13,212 bases of DNA from Aromatoleum sp. (GTDB lineage: Bacteria; Pseudomonadota; Gammaproteobacteria; Burkholderiales; Casimicrobiaceae), in the NCBI GenBank assembly GCA_010365205.1, contig JAAFGU010000032.1:1-13212 (forward strand). Direction: 5' to 3'. The number at the start of each line of letters is the position of its first letter. Position 1 is the first letter of the stretch. Positions 7,045-13,212 of this stretch are shown piece by piece. Below the pieces are notes generated by a model. The model was given only the letters and a program-made list of their open reading frames with translations, made no database searches and was not told the origin of the DNA. A program made the translations under genes and the position numbers.

Positions 7045-7072
7045 GCCGCAGCGCATCCTGCGGCTTTTTTTT
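7045..7072 (+). terminator. Intrinsic terminator after tRNA-Pro
   Basis: A perfect 7 bp stem GCCGCAG (7045-7051) / CTGCGGC (7058-7064) with a 6-base loop is followed by eight T (7065-7072). It lies 15 bases after the tRNA and separates it from the transporter operon. Confidence 0.93.
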
Positions 7073-7118
7073 GGGCGGCTCAGCCGGGGACCCGCGGACA
7101 AGATGCCTCCCGTTCCCT

Positions 7119-7166
7119 CCGGCGTTCGCGTCCGTTCGCGCCGGCGATCCCCGCAGCCCCTATAAT
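7119..7166 (+). promoter_or_regulatory. Candidate promoter and operator of the ABC transporter operon
   Basis: A perfect TATAAT (7161-7166) lies 46 bases before the binding-protein ATG. No TTGACA-like -35 is found at 16-18 bases. Where the -35 should be, an inverted repeat CCGGCG/CGCCGG (7119-7124 and 7139-7144) encloses two direct copies of CGTTCGCG (7123-7130 and 7133-7140), spaced exactly ten bases apart, one helical turn. A weak -35 covered by a repeat suggests an activator or repressor site; no known operator (Fur box, for example) is recognised. Confidence 0.45.
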
Positions 7167-7212
7167 CCGGCCATGCTGACGGCCGCCGGGCCGCTTGAAC
7201 GAGGAGTTCCCC

Positions 7213-8313
7213 ATGTTCGCTCGCATTGCAGCATTCGCTCTGCTCGGGTTGAGCGGCGCAGCGCTGGCCCAGTCCCTCCCGCCGGGGTATCCGGCCGACT
7301 ATGGACAGACGATCGCCGCCGCCGGCAAGGAAGGCAAGGTCGTCATTTACAGCGCGCTCGACACCAAGGCCGCGCAACCGCTGATCAAGGACTTCAGCGC
7401 GCTCTACCCGAACGTCAAGGTCGAGTACAACGACATGAACTCGACCGAGATGTACAACCGCTTCATCGCCGAGGCCGCGTCCGGCCAAGGCTCCGCCGAC
7501 GTGATGTGGAGTTCGGCGATGGACCTGCAGATCAAGCTCGTCGACGACGGACACGCGCTCGCCTACGCGTCGCCGGAGGCCTCCAAGCTCCCGGGCTGGG
7601 CGGTCTACAAGAATCAGGCCTACGGAACGACCTACGAGCCCGCGGTGTTCATCTACAACAAGCGCCTCGTCACGGCCGACGAAGTCCCGCAGGATCACGC
7701 GGCGTTCGCGAAGCTGATTGCCACCAAGGTCGACAAGTTCAAGGGCAAGGTCACCACGTACGACATCGAGAAGAGCGGCGTCGGCTTCATGTTCGTCGTC
7801 CAGGACACCAAATACTTTCCCGGAATGAAGGACCTCGAGAAGGCCTTCGGCGCGTCGAGCTATCGCGTCTACGCCAGCACCGGCAACATGCTGGAGAAGG
7901 TCTCGTCGGGCGAGCACCTGCTGGGCTACAACGTGCTGGGATCGTACGCGCTGGTCCGGGCGAAAAAGGACCCGGCGCTCGGCGTCGTGCTGCCCAAGGA
8001 CTACACGCTGGTGCTGTCGCGCGTGCTGTTCATCGGCAAGCAGGCGAAGAACCCGAACGCGGCGAAGCTATGGACCGACTACATCCTGTCGCAGCGCGGC
8101 CAGAAGCTGATCGGCGGCGACGTCGAGCTGTTCTCGATCAGGAGCGACGTCGACGCCGAGTACACGGCGGCGTCGCTGGCGAAGCAACTGGGCCCGAACA
8201 TCAAGCCGATCCCGGTCAGCGCCGAGATCGTCGGCATGCTCGATCAGAAAAAGCGGCTCGAATTCCTCGGCGACTGGAAGGCCACGCTGCAGGCCGGAGC
8301 GAGCGGCAAGTAG
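7213..8313 (+). CDS. ABC transporter periplasmic substrate-binding protein (FbpA/AfuA-like, type 2)
   Basis: This protein would capture a substrate in the periplasm for the permease and ATPase downstream. The 366-residue precursor has a clear signal peptide, MFARIAAFALLGLSGAALA, cleaved after A19. The mature part shows the family strands GKVVIYSA (41-48), YPNVKVEY (65-72), SADVMWSSAMDLQ (94-106), YNKRLV (148-153) and GYNVLGSYAL (238-247). Start ATG 7213 is chosen because GAGGAG (7201-7206) precedes it at good distance and the signal peptide begins here. Annotation pipelines often label such proteins iron(III)-binding. By remembered alignment to FbpA, the histidine ligand position is D50, the glutamate position is a serine near 100-101, and the YY pair is replaced by SY (244-245), so ferric binding of that type is doubtful. 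Related AfuA binds hexose phosphates; other substrates are possible. Confidence 0.85.
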   Translation: MFARIAAFALLGLSGAALAQSLPPGYPADYGQTIAAAGKEGKVVIYSALDTKAAQPLIKDFSALYPNVKVEYNDMNSTEMYNRFIAEAASGQGSADVMWSSAMDLQIKLVDDGHALAYASPEASKLPGWAVYKNQAYGTTYEPAVFIYNKRLVTADEVPQDHAAFAKLIATKVDKFKGKVTTYDIEKSGVGFMFVVQDTKYFPGMKDLEKAFGASSYRVYASTGNMLEKVSSGEHLLGYNVLGSYALVRAKKDPALGVVLPKDYTLVLSRVLFIGKQAKNPNAAKLWTDYILSQRGQKLIGGDVELFSIRSDVDAEYTAASLAKQLGPNIKPIPVSAEIVGMLDQKKRLEFLGDWKATLQAGASGK

Positions 8314-8316
8314 ATT

Positions 8317-8380
8317 CCGCGCCGGCGCGGGGCTGAGCGCGCCGGATTCCGGACATCCGCGGACGCCCCGCGTGCGGGCG
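8317..8380 (+). other. Intercistronic GC-rich hairpins between binding-protein and permease genes
   Basis: The 83 bp gap holds a perfect 8 bp stem CCGGCGCG/CGCGCCGG (8322-8329 and 8338-8345), which can alternatively fold as a 14 bp palindrome at 8317-8330, and a second 5 bp hairpin (8364-8380) just before the permease ribosome site. There is no T run, so these are not classical terminators. In many binding-protein transporters such hairpins protect the upstream message and let the binding protein be made in excess; that role is inferred here. Confidence 0.5.
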
Positions 8381-8396
8381 TGTAGCGGGAGCCTCC

Positions 8397-10079
8397 ATGC
8401 GCACTTCGGTCGTTGCGGCATTCCCCCGGGCCCTCACGATCCTGGTGACGGCCTCGGCCGTGCTCGCACCGCTGTCGCTGATCTTCTACCAGAGTTTCCT
8501 GACCGCGCCCTTTTTCGACGCGCGGAAGACGGTTGGCGTCGGCGCGTACGAGTTCATTTTCGCCGACTCCGACTTCTGGCAGGCGTCGCTCAACTCGCTG
8601 CTGATCGCGTCGACGATGGTGATCATCGCGGTGCCGCTGGGCGGCCTCCTCGCGTTCGTGATGGAGCGCACCGACCTGCCGGCTAAGCGCTGGATCGAGC
8701 CGCTGCTGCTGGTGCCGAGCTTCGTGTCGCCGATGGTGCTGGCTTTCGGATTCGTCGTCGCCGCGGGACCGGTCGGCTTCTACACGGTATGGGCGACCGA
8801 ACTTTTCGGCGGAGCGCCATGGGGCATCTATTCGCTGACCGCCATAGGAATCATCGCCGGACTCACGCACGTGCCGAACGTCTACGTCTACGCGTCGGCG
8901 GCGCTGAAGAGCCTCGGTTCCGACGTCGAGGAAGCCGCCCGCGTCGCCGGCGCGTCGCCGTTCCGCGTCGCGCTGACCGTCAGTCTGCCGCTGATCCAGC
9001 CGGCGCTGCTGTTCGCCGCGGTTCTCGTGTTCTTCCTGGGCTTCGAACTCTTCGGCCTGCCGCTGGTGCTCGGCGACCCCGAGGGCCATCTGGTCCTCTC
9101 GACGTACCTGTACAAGCTGACCAACAAGCTCGGCACGCCGTCGTATCACCTGATGGCGGCGGTCGCGATCTGCATCGTCGCCGTCACCTTTCCGCTGGTG
9201 CTGCTGCAGCGCTTCCTGCTGCAGAACTCGCGCAAATACGCGACGATCAAGGGCAAGGCCGGCCGGATGCGCGAACTGCCGCTCGGCAAATGGAAGTGGA
9301 TTGCCGGCGGCCTGATCGGCCTGTGGCTTTTCGTCGGCGTCATCGTCCCGCTGTCAGGCATAGCATTGCGCGCGTTCGTGACCAACTGGGGTTACGGCGC
9401 GAAGCTGTCGGAGGTGCTGACGCTGGAGCACTTCCAGTCGATCTGGGACGAACCGACGCTGGTGCGCGCGATCTGGAATACGATCCTGATCGGAACCGTC
9501 GGCGGCGCGATCGCCGTCGCGTGCTACACGGCGATCGGCTTTGCTACGCATCGCCGCAACGACGGCTGGTCGCGGTTCGTCGACTATCTGGTGCTGGTGC
9601 CGCGCGCCATCCCGGGGCTGCTGGCCGGTCTCGCATTTCTTTGGGTGTTCCTGTTCTTCCCGCCGCTGCAACCGTTGCGCACGACCATCTTCAGCATGTG
9701 GCTCGCGTACACCGTGGTGTGGCTCGCCTACGGCATGCGGCTCATTTCGTCATCGCTGCTCCAGGTCTCCACCGAACTGGAGGAGGCCGCCCGCACGGTG
9801 GGTGCCAGCCGCGGCACGATTTCGCGACAGATCACGCTGCCGCTGATCCGGCACGGGCTGGTCGCATCGTGGCTGCTGGTGTTCATGATTTTCGAGCGCG
9901 AATACTCGACCGGCGTGTACCTGCTGGCGCCGGGCACCGAGGTCATCGGCGCGCAACTCGTGTCGCTGTGGCAAGGGGGCGCGATCGACATAGTCGCCGC
10001 GCTGTCGTTCGTCAACGTCGTGCTTGTCGGTGTCGGCCTCGCGCTGGCGCTTCGCTTCGGCGTCAAGCTGCGCGACTGA
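8397..10079 (+). CDS. ABC transporter permease, fused two-domain (FbpB/AfuB-like)
   Basis: This inner-membrane protein forms the transport channel for the operon's substrate. Its 560 residues contain two BPD_transp_1 (MetI-like) permease halves in one chain, so a single polypeptide can supply both transmembrane domains. Each half has the EAA loop that docks on the ATPase: EEAARVAGAS (178-187) and EEAARTVGAS (462-471). Membrane segments surround them, starting with one at about 12-33; the halves are joined near 275-300 by a basic linker, SRKYATIKGKAGR (278-290), of the sort seen in FbpB-like fused permeases. ATG 8397 has GGAG (8388-8391) five bases before it. The gene follows the binding protein by 83 bases and precedes the ATPase by 23. 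Substrate cannot be read from the permease. Confidence 0.92.
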   Translation: MRTSVVAAFPRALTILVTASAVLAPLSLIFYQSFLTAPFFDARKTVGVGAYEFIFADSDFWQASLNSLLIASTMVIIAVPLGGLLAFVMERTDLPAKRWIEPLLLVPSFVSPMVLAFGFVVAAGPVGFYTVWATELFGGAPWGIYSLTAIGIIAGLTHVPNVYVYASAALKSLGSDVEEAARVAGASPFRVALTVSLPLIQPALLFAAVLVFFLGFELFGLPLVLGDPEGHLVLSTYLYKLTNKLGTPSYHLMAAVAICIVAVTFPLVLLQRFLLQNSRKYATIKGKAGRMRELPLGKWKWIAGGLIGLWLFVGVIVPLSGIALRAFVTNWGYGAKLSEVLTLEHFQSIWDEPTLVRAIWNTILIGTVGGAIAVACYTAIGFATHRRNDGWSRFVDYLVLVPRAIPGLLAGLAFLWVFLFFPPLQPLRTTIFSMWLAYTVVWLAYGMRLISSSLLQVSTELEEAARTVGASRGTISRQITLPLIRHGLVASWLLVFMIFEREYSTGVYLLAPGTEVIGAQLVSLWQGGAIDIVAALSFVNVVLVGVGLALALRFGVKLRD

Positions 10080-10102
10080 CCGTAAACACAAAGGAGCCGC
10101 TC

Positions 10103-11158
10103 ATGGCGGAGCTCACCGTCACCGACCTGCACCTGACCTACGGCGACAATCCGATCCTGAAGGGCGTGTCGCTGACGCTCGATCGCGGCGAGGTCGTCTC
10201 GCTGCTGGGCCCGTCCGGCAGCGGCAAGACGACGCTGTTGCGCGCGGTGGCCGGTCTCGAGGTGCCGCATCAGGGATCGATCAGGATCGGCGACAAGGTC
10301 GTGTTCGACGGCGCCGCCGGCAACGACATCCCGGCCGAAAAGCGCAACCTGGGACTCGTATTCCAGTCGTACGCGCTGTGGCCGCACAAGACGGTATTCG
10401 ACAACGTCGCGTACGGGTTGAAGCTGCGCAAGATCAGCGGCGCCGAGATCCAGACCCGGGTCACGAAGGCGCTGGAGCAACTGTCGCTCGGGCACCTGGC
10501 CGCGCGCTTTCCCCATCAGCTGTCCGGTGGTCAGCAGCAGCGCGTCGCGCTCGCCCGCGCGCTCGTCTACAACCCGCCGGTGATTCTGCTCGACGAGCCG
10601 CTGTCAAACCTCGACGCCAAGCTGCGCGAGGAGGCGCGGGCGTGGCTGCGCGAGCTGATCGTCACGATGCAGCTATCCGCACTCTGCGTGACGCACGACC
10701 AGGGCGAGGCGCTCGCGATGTCGGATCGGATCCTGCTGCTCAACAATGGTCGGATCGAGCAGCAGGGAACGCCGGAGCAGATGTACAGCGAACCGGGGAC
10801 GCTGTTCACCGCCGATTTCATGGGCAGCAACAACCGCCTGAATGGCCGCGTCACCGAAGTCGGCGGCGGTCACGCGCTGATCGAGGGCGAAGGCTGGCGG
10901 CTGTGGGGCGCGGCGAAAGCGAGTGCGAAGGCCGGACAGGACGGCACCGCGATGATCCGTCTGGAGCGAATCCGCCTGGCCGCCGGACCCGGTGACAACC
11001 GGCTGCAAGCCGCGCTGACGACGTCGATGTACCTGGGCGACAAGTGGGAGCACCTGTTCCATCTCGGCGGGGCACGACTGCGCGCCTACGGCGACCGCCC
11101 GCTCGGCCGCGGCAATCATTGGCTCGAAGTGCCGCGCGAAGCGCTCTGGATTTTCTAG
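10103..11158 (+). CDS. ABC transporter ATP-binding protein (FbpC/PotA-like, with C-terminal TOBE-like region)
   Basis: This cytoplasmic ATPase powers the transporter as a homodimer. The 351-residue protein has all ABC motifs: Walker A GPSGSGKTT (36-44), Q-loop Q88 in VFQSYALWPH, signature LSGGQQQR (140-147), Walker B ILLDEP (161-166), D-loop SNLDA (168-172) and switch histidine H198 in CVTHDQGEAL. Residues about 240-351 form a beta-rich extension like the TOBE domains of MalK/PotA/FbpC proteins, which can bind regulatory ligands. ATG 10103 follows AAGGAG (10091-10096); the reading frame is open far upstream but only overlaps the permease gene out of frame. It is the last gene of the operon and ends 69 bp from the convergent hutU. 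The substrate is not determined by this subunit. Confidence 0.94.
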   Translation: MAELTVTDLHLTYGDNPILKGVSLTLDRGEVVSLLGPSGSGKTTLLRAVAGLEVPHQGSIRIGDKVVFDGAAGNDIPAEKRNLGLVFQSYALWPHKTVFDNVAYGLKLRKISGAEIQTRVTKALEQLSLGHLAARFPHQLSGGQQQRVALARALVYNPPVILLDEPLSNLDAKLREEARAWLRELIVTMQLSALCVTHDQGEALAMSDRILLLNNGRIEQQGTPEQMYSEPGTLFTADFMGSNNRLNGRVTEVGGGHALIEGEGWRLWGAAKASAKAGQDGTAMIRLERIRLAAGPGDNRLQAALTTSMYLGDKWEHLFHLGGARLRAYGDRPLGRGNHWLEVPREALWIF

Positions 11159-11163
11159 GGCCC

Positions 11164-11185
11164 GCCGGCTACAACGAAGGCCGGC
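11164..11185. other. Possible hairpin in ATPase/hutU convergent spacer
   Basis: GCCGGC (11164-11169) and GCCGGC (11180-11185) can pair as a 6 bp stem with a 10-base loop in the 69 bp gap between two converging genes. There is no T run on either strand, so intrinsic termination is weak at best; Rho-dependent ending is possible. Confidence 0.3.
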
Positions 11186-11227
11186 CTCGGTGGCGCCGCG
11201 TCCATCGACGTCCGGCACGATGGCCGA

Positions 11228-12967
11228 TCAGCTGTGCACCGACATCGGCAAATTCAAGCCCTTCGCCTGCGCGACTTCGATCGCCTTCGCGTAGCCGGCA
11301 TCGGCATGCCGCATGACGCCGGTCGCCGGATCGTTCCACAGCACGCGCTCGATGCGCTTTGCGGCCGCCGGAGTACCGTCGCAGACGATGACCACGCCCG
11401 CATGCTGCGAATAGCCCATGCCGACGCCGCCGCCATGGTGCAGCGACACCCAGGTCGCGCCGCCGGCAGTGTTCAGCAGCGCATTGAGCAGCGGCCAGTC
11501 GGATACCGCGTCCGAGCCGTCGGCCATCGCCTCGGTCTCGCGGTTCGGGCTCGCCACGGAGCCGGTGTCGAGATGGTCGCGGCCGATGACGATCGGCGCC
11601 TTCAACTCGCCACTCGCGACCATCTGGTTGAAGGCAAGACCGGCCAGATGCCGCTCGCCGAGGCCGAGCCAGCAGATTCGGGCGGGCAGCCCCTGAAACG
11701 CGATCCGCTCGCGCGCCATGTCGAGCCAGCGATGAACGTGCGCGTTGCCCGGGAAGAGTTCCTTCACTTTGCGATCGGTACGGTAGATGTCCTCCGGATC
11801 GCCTGACAGCGCGACCCAGCGGAACGGCCCCTTGCCTTCGCAGAACAGCGGCCGGATGTAGGCCGGCACGAAGCCCGGGAACGCGAACGCGTCGGCCATG
11901 CCCTCGTCGAAGGCGACCTGCCGGATGTTGTTGCCGTAGTCGAACGTCGGGATGCCGTCGCGCTGGAACTCGAGCATCGCCCCGACATGCGCCTTGATCG
12001 AGCGCTTCGCCGCCGAGGTCAGTGCCGCATGCTGCGACGAATCGGCTTGCGCGGCGTGCCATCGTTCCACGGTCCAGCCCGATGGCAGATAGCCGTTGAT
12101 GAGATCGTGCGCGGACGTCTGGTCGGTGACCATCGAAGGCCGGGGCTGCCCGCCGCGGCCGCGCCGCACGAGTTCCGGCAGGATGTCGGCGGCATTGCCG
12201 ACGAGGCCGATCGATACCGGCTTTTTCGCCGCGCAGGCTTGGCGCAGCATCGCCAGCGCGTCGTCGAGATCGCGCGCCTGCCGGTCGAGGTAGCGCGTCG
12301 CGAGTCGCATCTCGATCCGGCTTTGCTGGCATTCGACGGCGAGCATCGAGGCGCCCGCCATCGTCGCCGCCAGCGGCTGCGCGCCGCCCATCCCGCCCAG
12401 TCCCGCGGTGAGGATCCATTTGTCGGCGAGTTCGCCGCCGAAGTGCTGGCGCCCCGCTTCGGCGAAGGTCTCGTAGGTTCCCTGGACGATGCCCTGGCTG
12501 CCGATGTAGATCCACGAGCCAGCCGTCATCTGGCCGAACATCATCAGCCCCTTCCGATCGAGCTCGTTGAAGCACTCCCACGTCGCCCATTTCGGGACGA
12601 GGTTCGAATTCGCGATCAGCACGCGCGGCGCGTCGGCGTGCGTTTTGAACACGCCGACCGGCTTGCCCGACTGGATCAGCAGCGACTCGTCGTCGTCCAA
12701 CTCGCGCAGCGCGGCGACGATGGCGTCGAAGCACTCCCAGTTGCGCGCCGCGCGGCCGATGCCGCCATAGACCACGAGCTCCTTCGGATTCTCGGCCACC
12801 TCGGGGTCGAGATTGTTCATCAGCATCCGCAGCGGCGCTTCGGTAAGCCACGACTTCGCGCTTCTTTCGCTGCCGCGCGGGGCGCGGACGACGCGGTCGG
12901 CGTATCGCGTGCCGTTGTTCCTTGAGGGAACCGCAGTGGCGATGGAATGCGGGTCGTCGCGATGCAT
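11228..12967 (-). CDS. hutU: Urocanate hydratase
   Basis: HutU converts urocanate to 4-imidazolone-5-propionate, the second step of histidine degradation, using tightly bound NAD+ as electrophile in the cytoplasm. The 579-residue protein is strongly urocanase-like throughout: RAPRG (28-32), SWLTEAPLRMLMNNLDP (39-55), ELVVYGGIGRAARNW (63-77), the NAD-binding stretch GGMGGAQP (191-198) and the active-site cysteine C432 in CWLGLGER (matching C410 of the Pseudomonas enzyme). ATG 12967 is chosen because GGAG lies seven bases upstream; a longer frame back to 13036 adds non-conserved residues. Even so the N-terminus has a ~22-residue extension compared with the ~557-residue Pseudomonas protein. It lies 88 bases behind the gene read as hutH on the same strand, so the two probably form an operon. 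No HutC-type TGTATA operator is visible in the gap. Confidence 0.97.
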   Translation of the reverse strand: MHRDDPHSIATAVPSRNNGTRYADRVVRAPRGSERSAKSWLTEAPLRMLMNNLDPEVAENPKELVVYGGIGRAARNWECFDAIVAALRELDDDESLLIQSGKPVGVFKTHADAPRVLIANSNLVPKWATWECFNELDRKGLMMFGQMTAGSWIYIGSQGIVQGTYETFAEAGRQHFGGELADKWILTAGLGGMGGAQPLAATMAGASMLAVECQQSRIEMRLATRYLDRQARDLDDALAMLRQACAAKKPVSIGLVGNAADILPELVRRGRGGQPRPSMVTDQTSAHDLINGYLPSGWTVERWHAAQADSSQHAALTSAAKRSIKAHVGAMLEFQRDGIPTFDYGNNIRQVAFDEGMADAFAFPGFVPAYIRPLFCEGKGPFRWVALSGDPEDIYRTDRKVKELFPGNAHVHRWLDMARERIAFQGLPARICWLGLGERHLAGLAFNQMVASGELKAPIVIGRDHLDTGSVASPNRETEAMADGSDAVSDWPLLNALLNTAGGATWVSLHHGGGVGMGYSQHAGVVIVCDGTPAAAKRIERVLWNDPATGVMRHADAGYAKAIEVAQAKGLNLPMSVHS

Positions 12968-13055
12968 GGTCGGCTCCGGAGGTGCGATGAGTGGCGGCAA
13001 AGCCGTAATTGTCGCCCAGACCGGGGATTGCGTCACGCGGGCTTCGCGCCGCCGC

Positions 13056-13212
13056 TTAGCGCCCCGCCAACGTCGGTGCGAATCGCGCGAACTCGCCGCG
13101 TTCCACGATCAGCCGCATCGCCTCGAGATCCGGCGCGAACGCGCGGTCACGATCCCAGAACGCCGCGGCGGAACGGATCAAGGTCATCGCCTCGACGAGC
13201 GGCTTCGACGTC
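13056..13212 (-). CDS. hutH: Histidine ammonia-lyase, C-terminal fragment (partial)
   Basis: Only the last 51 codons are in the window; the gene enters from the right edge and stops at TAA 13058-13056. The tail includes LVEAMTLIRSAAAFWD (5-20 of the fragment) then RDRAFAPDLEAMRLIVERG (21-39), resembling the C-terminus of HutH proteins, where a helix and a 'DR-x-x-APDI/L' segment precede the end. HutH deaminates histidine to urocanate, the substrate of the downstream HutU. The catalytic MIO tripeptide (Ala-Ser-Gly) lies outside, so the call rests on a short tail and on position before hutU. Confidence 0.68.
   Translation of the reverse strand, partial: TSKPLVEAMTLIRSAAAFWDRDRAFAPDLEAMRLIVERGEFARFAPTLAGR

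Noticed and set aside
8789..10102. Open frame continuous with and upstream of the ATPase gene
   Set aside because: It overlaps the permease gene out of frame; the ABC domain and a strong ribosome site begin at 10103.
9728..10516. Minus-strand frame across the permease/ATPase junction
   Set aside because: Antisense to both genes, no ribosome site or recognised domain.
11169..12851. Long second minus-strand frame within hutU
   Set aside because: Arginine-rich shadow of hutU in another frame with no family features.
1..13212. Mobile element, CRISPR, prophage or toxin-antitoxin system
   Set aside because: No transposase, integrase, terminal inverted repeats with target duplications, spaced repeats or small paired genes were seen; composition is uniform.

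Overview
The window looks like chromosomal DNA of a high-G+C betaproteobacterium, probably Burkholderiales-like. The evidence is the strong third-position G/C bias, the pepA-holC pair followed by a short 'PELTDA' hypothetical gene, pepA divergent from lptFG, and rplU-rpmA divergent from ispB followed by tRNA-Pro(CGG). No phage, insertion sequence, CRISPR array or defence gene is visible. Most of the window is core housekeeping DNA plus one transporter operon and the edge of a histidine-utilisation operon.

Left part (1-4702). A minus-strand operon reads pepA (leucyl aminopeptidase), holC (DNA polymerase III chi, GTG start), then a partial small acidic protein with a duplicated DxPELTDA motif that runs off the left edge. 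A good sigma70-type promoter for pepA lies in the 100 bp pepA/lptF divergent spacer. Going right, lptF and lptG overlap by ATGA and encode the two membrane subunits of the lipopolysaccharide export ABC transporter LptB2FG.

Middle part (4703-7072). lptG converges on rpmA and the two share a bidirectional terminator. rplU-rpmA (ribosomal proteins L21 and L27) run on the minus strand from a near-consensus promoter with a roughly 120 nt leader. The obg gene that usually follows rpmA is absent. ispB (octaprenyl diphosphate synthase, ubiquinone side chain) runs the other way, followed by tRNA-Pro(CGG) and its terminator.

Right part (7073-13212). A three-gene plus-strand operon encodes a periplasmic binding protein, a fused double-domain permease and an ATPase of the FbpABC/AfuABC type. 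The binding protein appears to lack the usual ferric-iron ligands, so the substrate should be left open. GC-rich hairpins sit between the binding-protein and permease genes. Converging on this operon are hutU (urocanate hydratase) and, upstream of it, the C-terminal end of a protein read as HutH (histidine ammonia-lyase), the first two steps of histidine degradation.

I saw no clearly new system. The best leads are the PELTDA-motif protein beside holC, the missing obg, the unclear substrate of the ABC transporter with its possible operator, and the leader of rplU.
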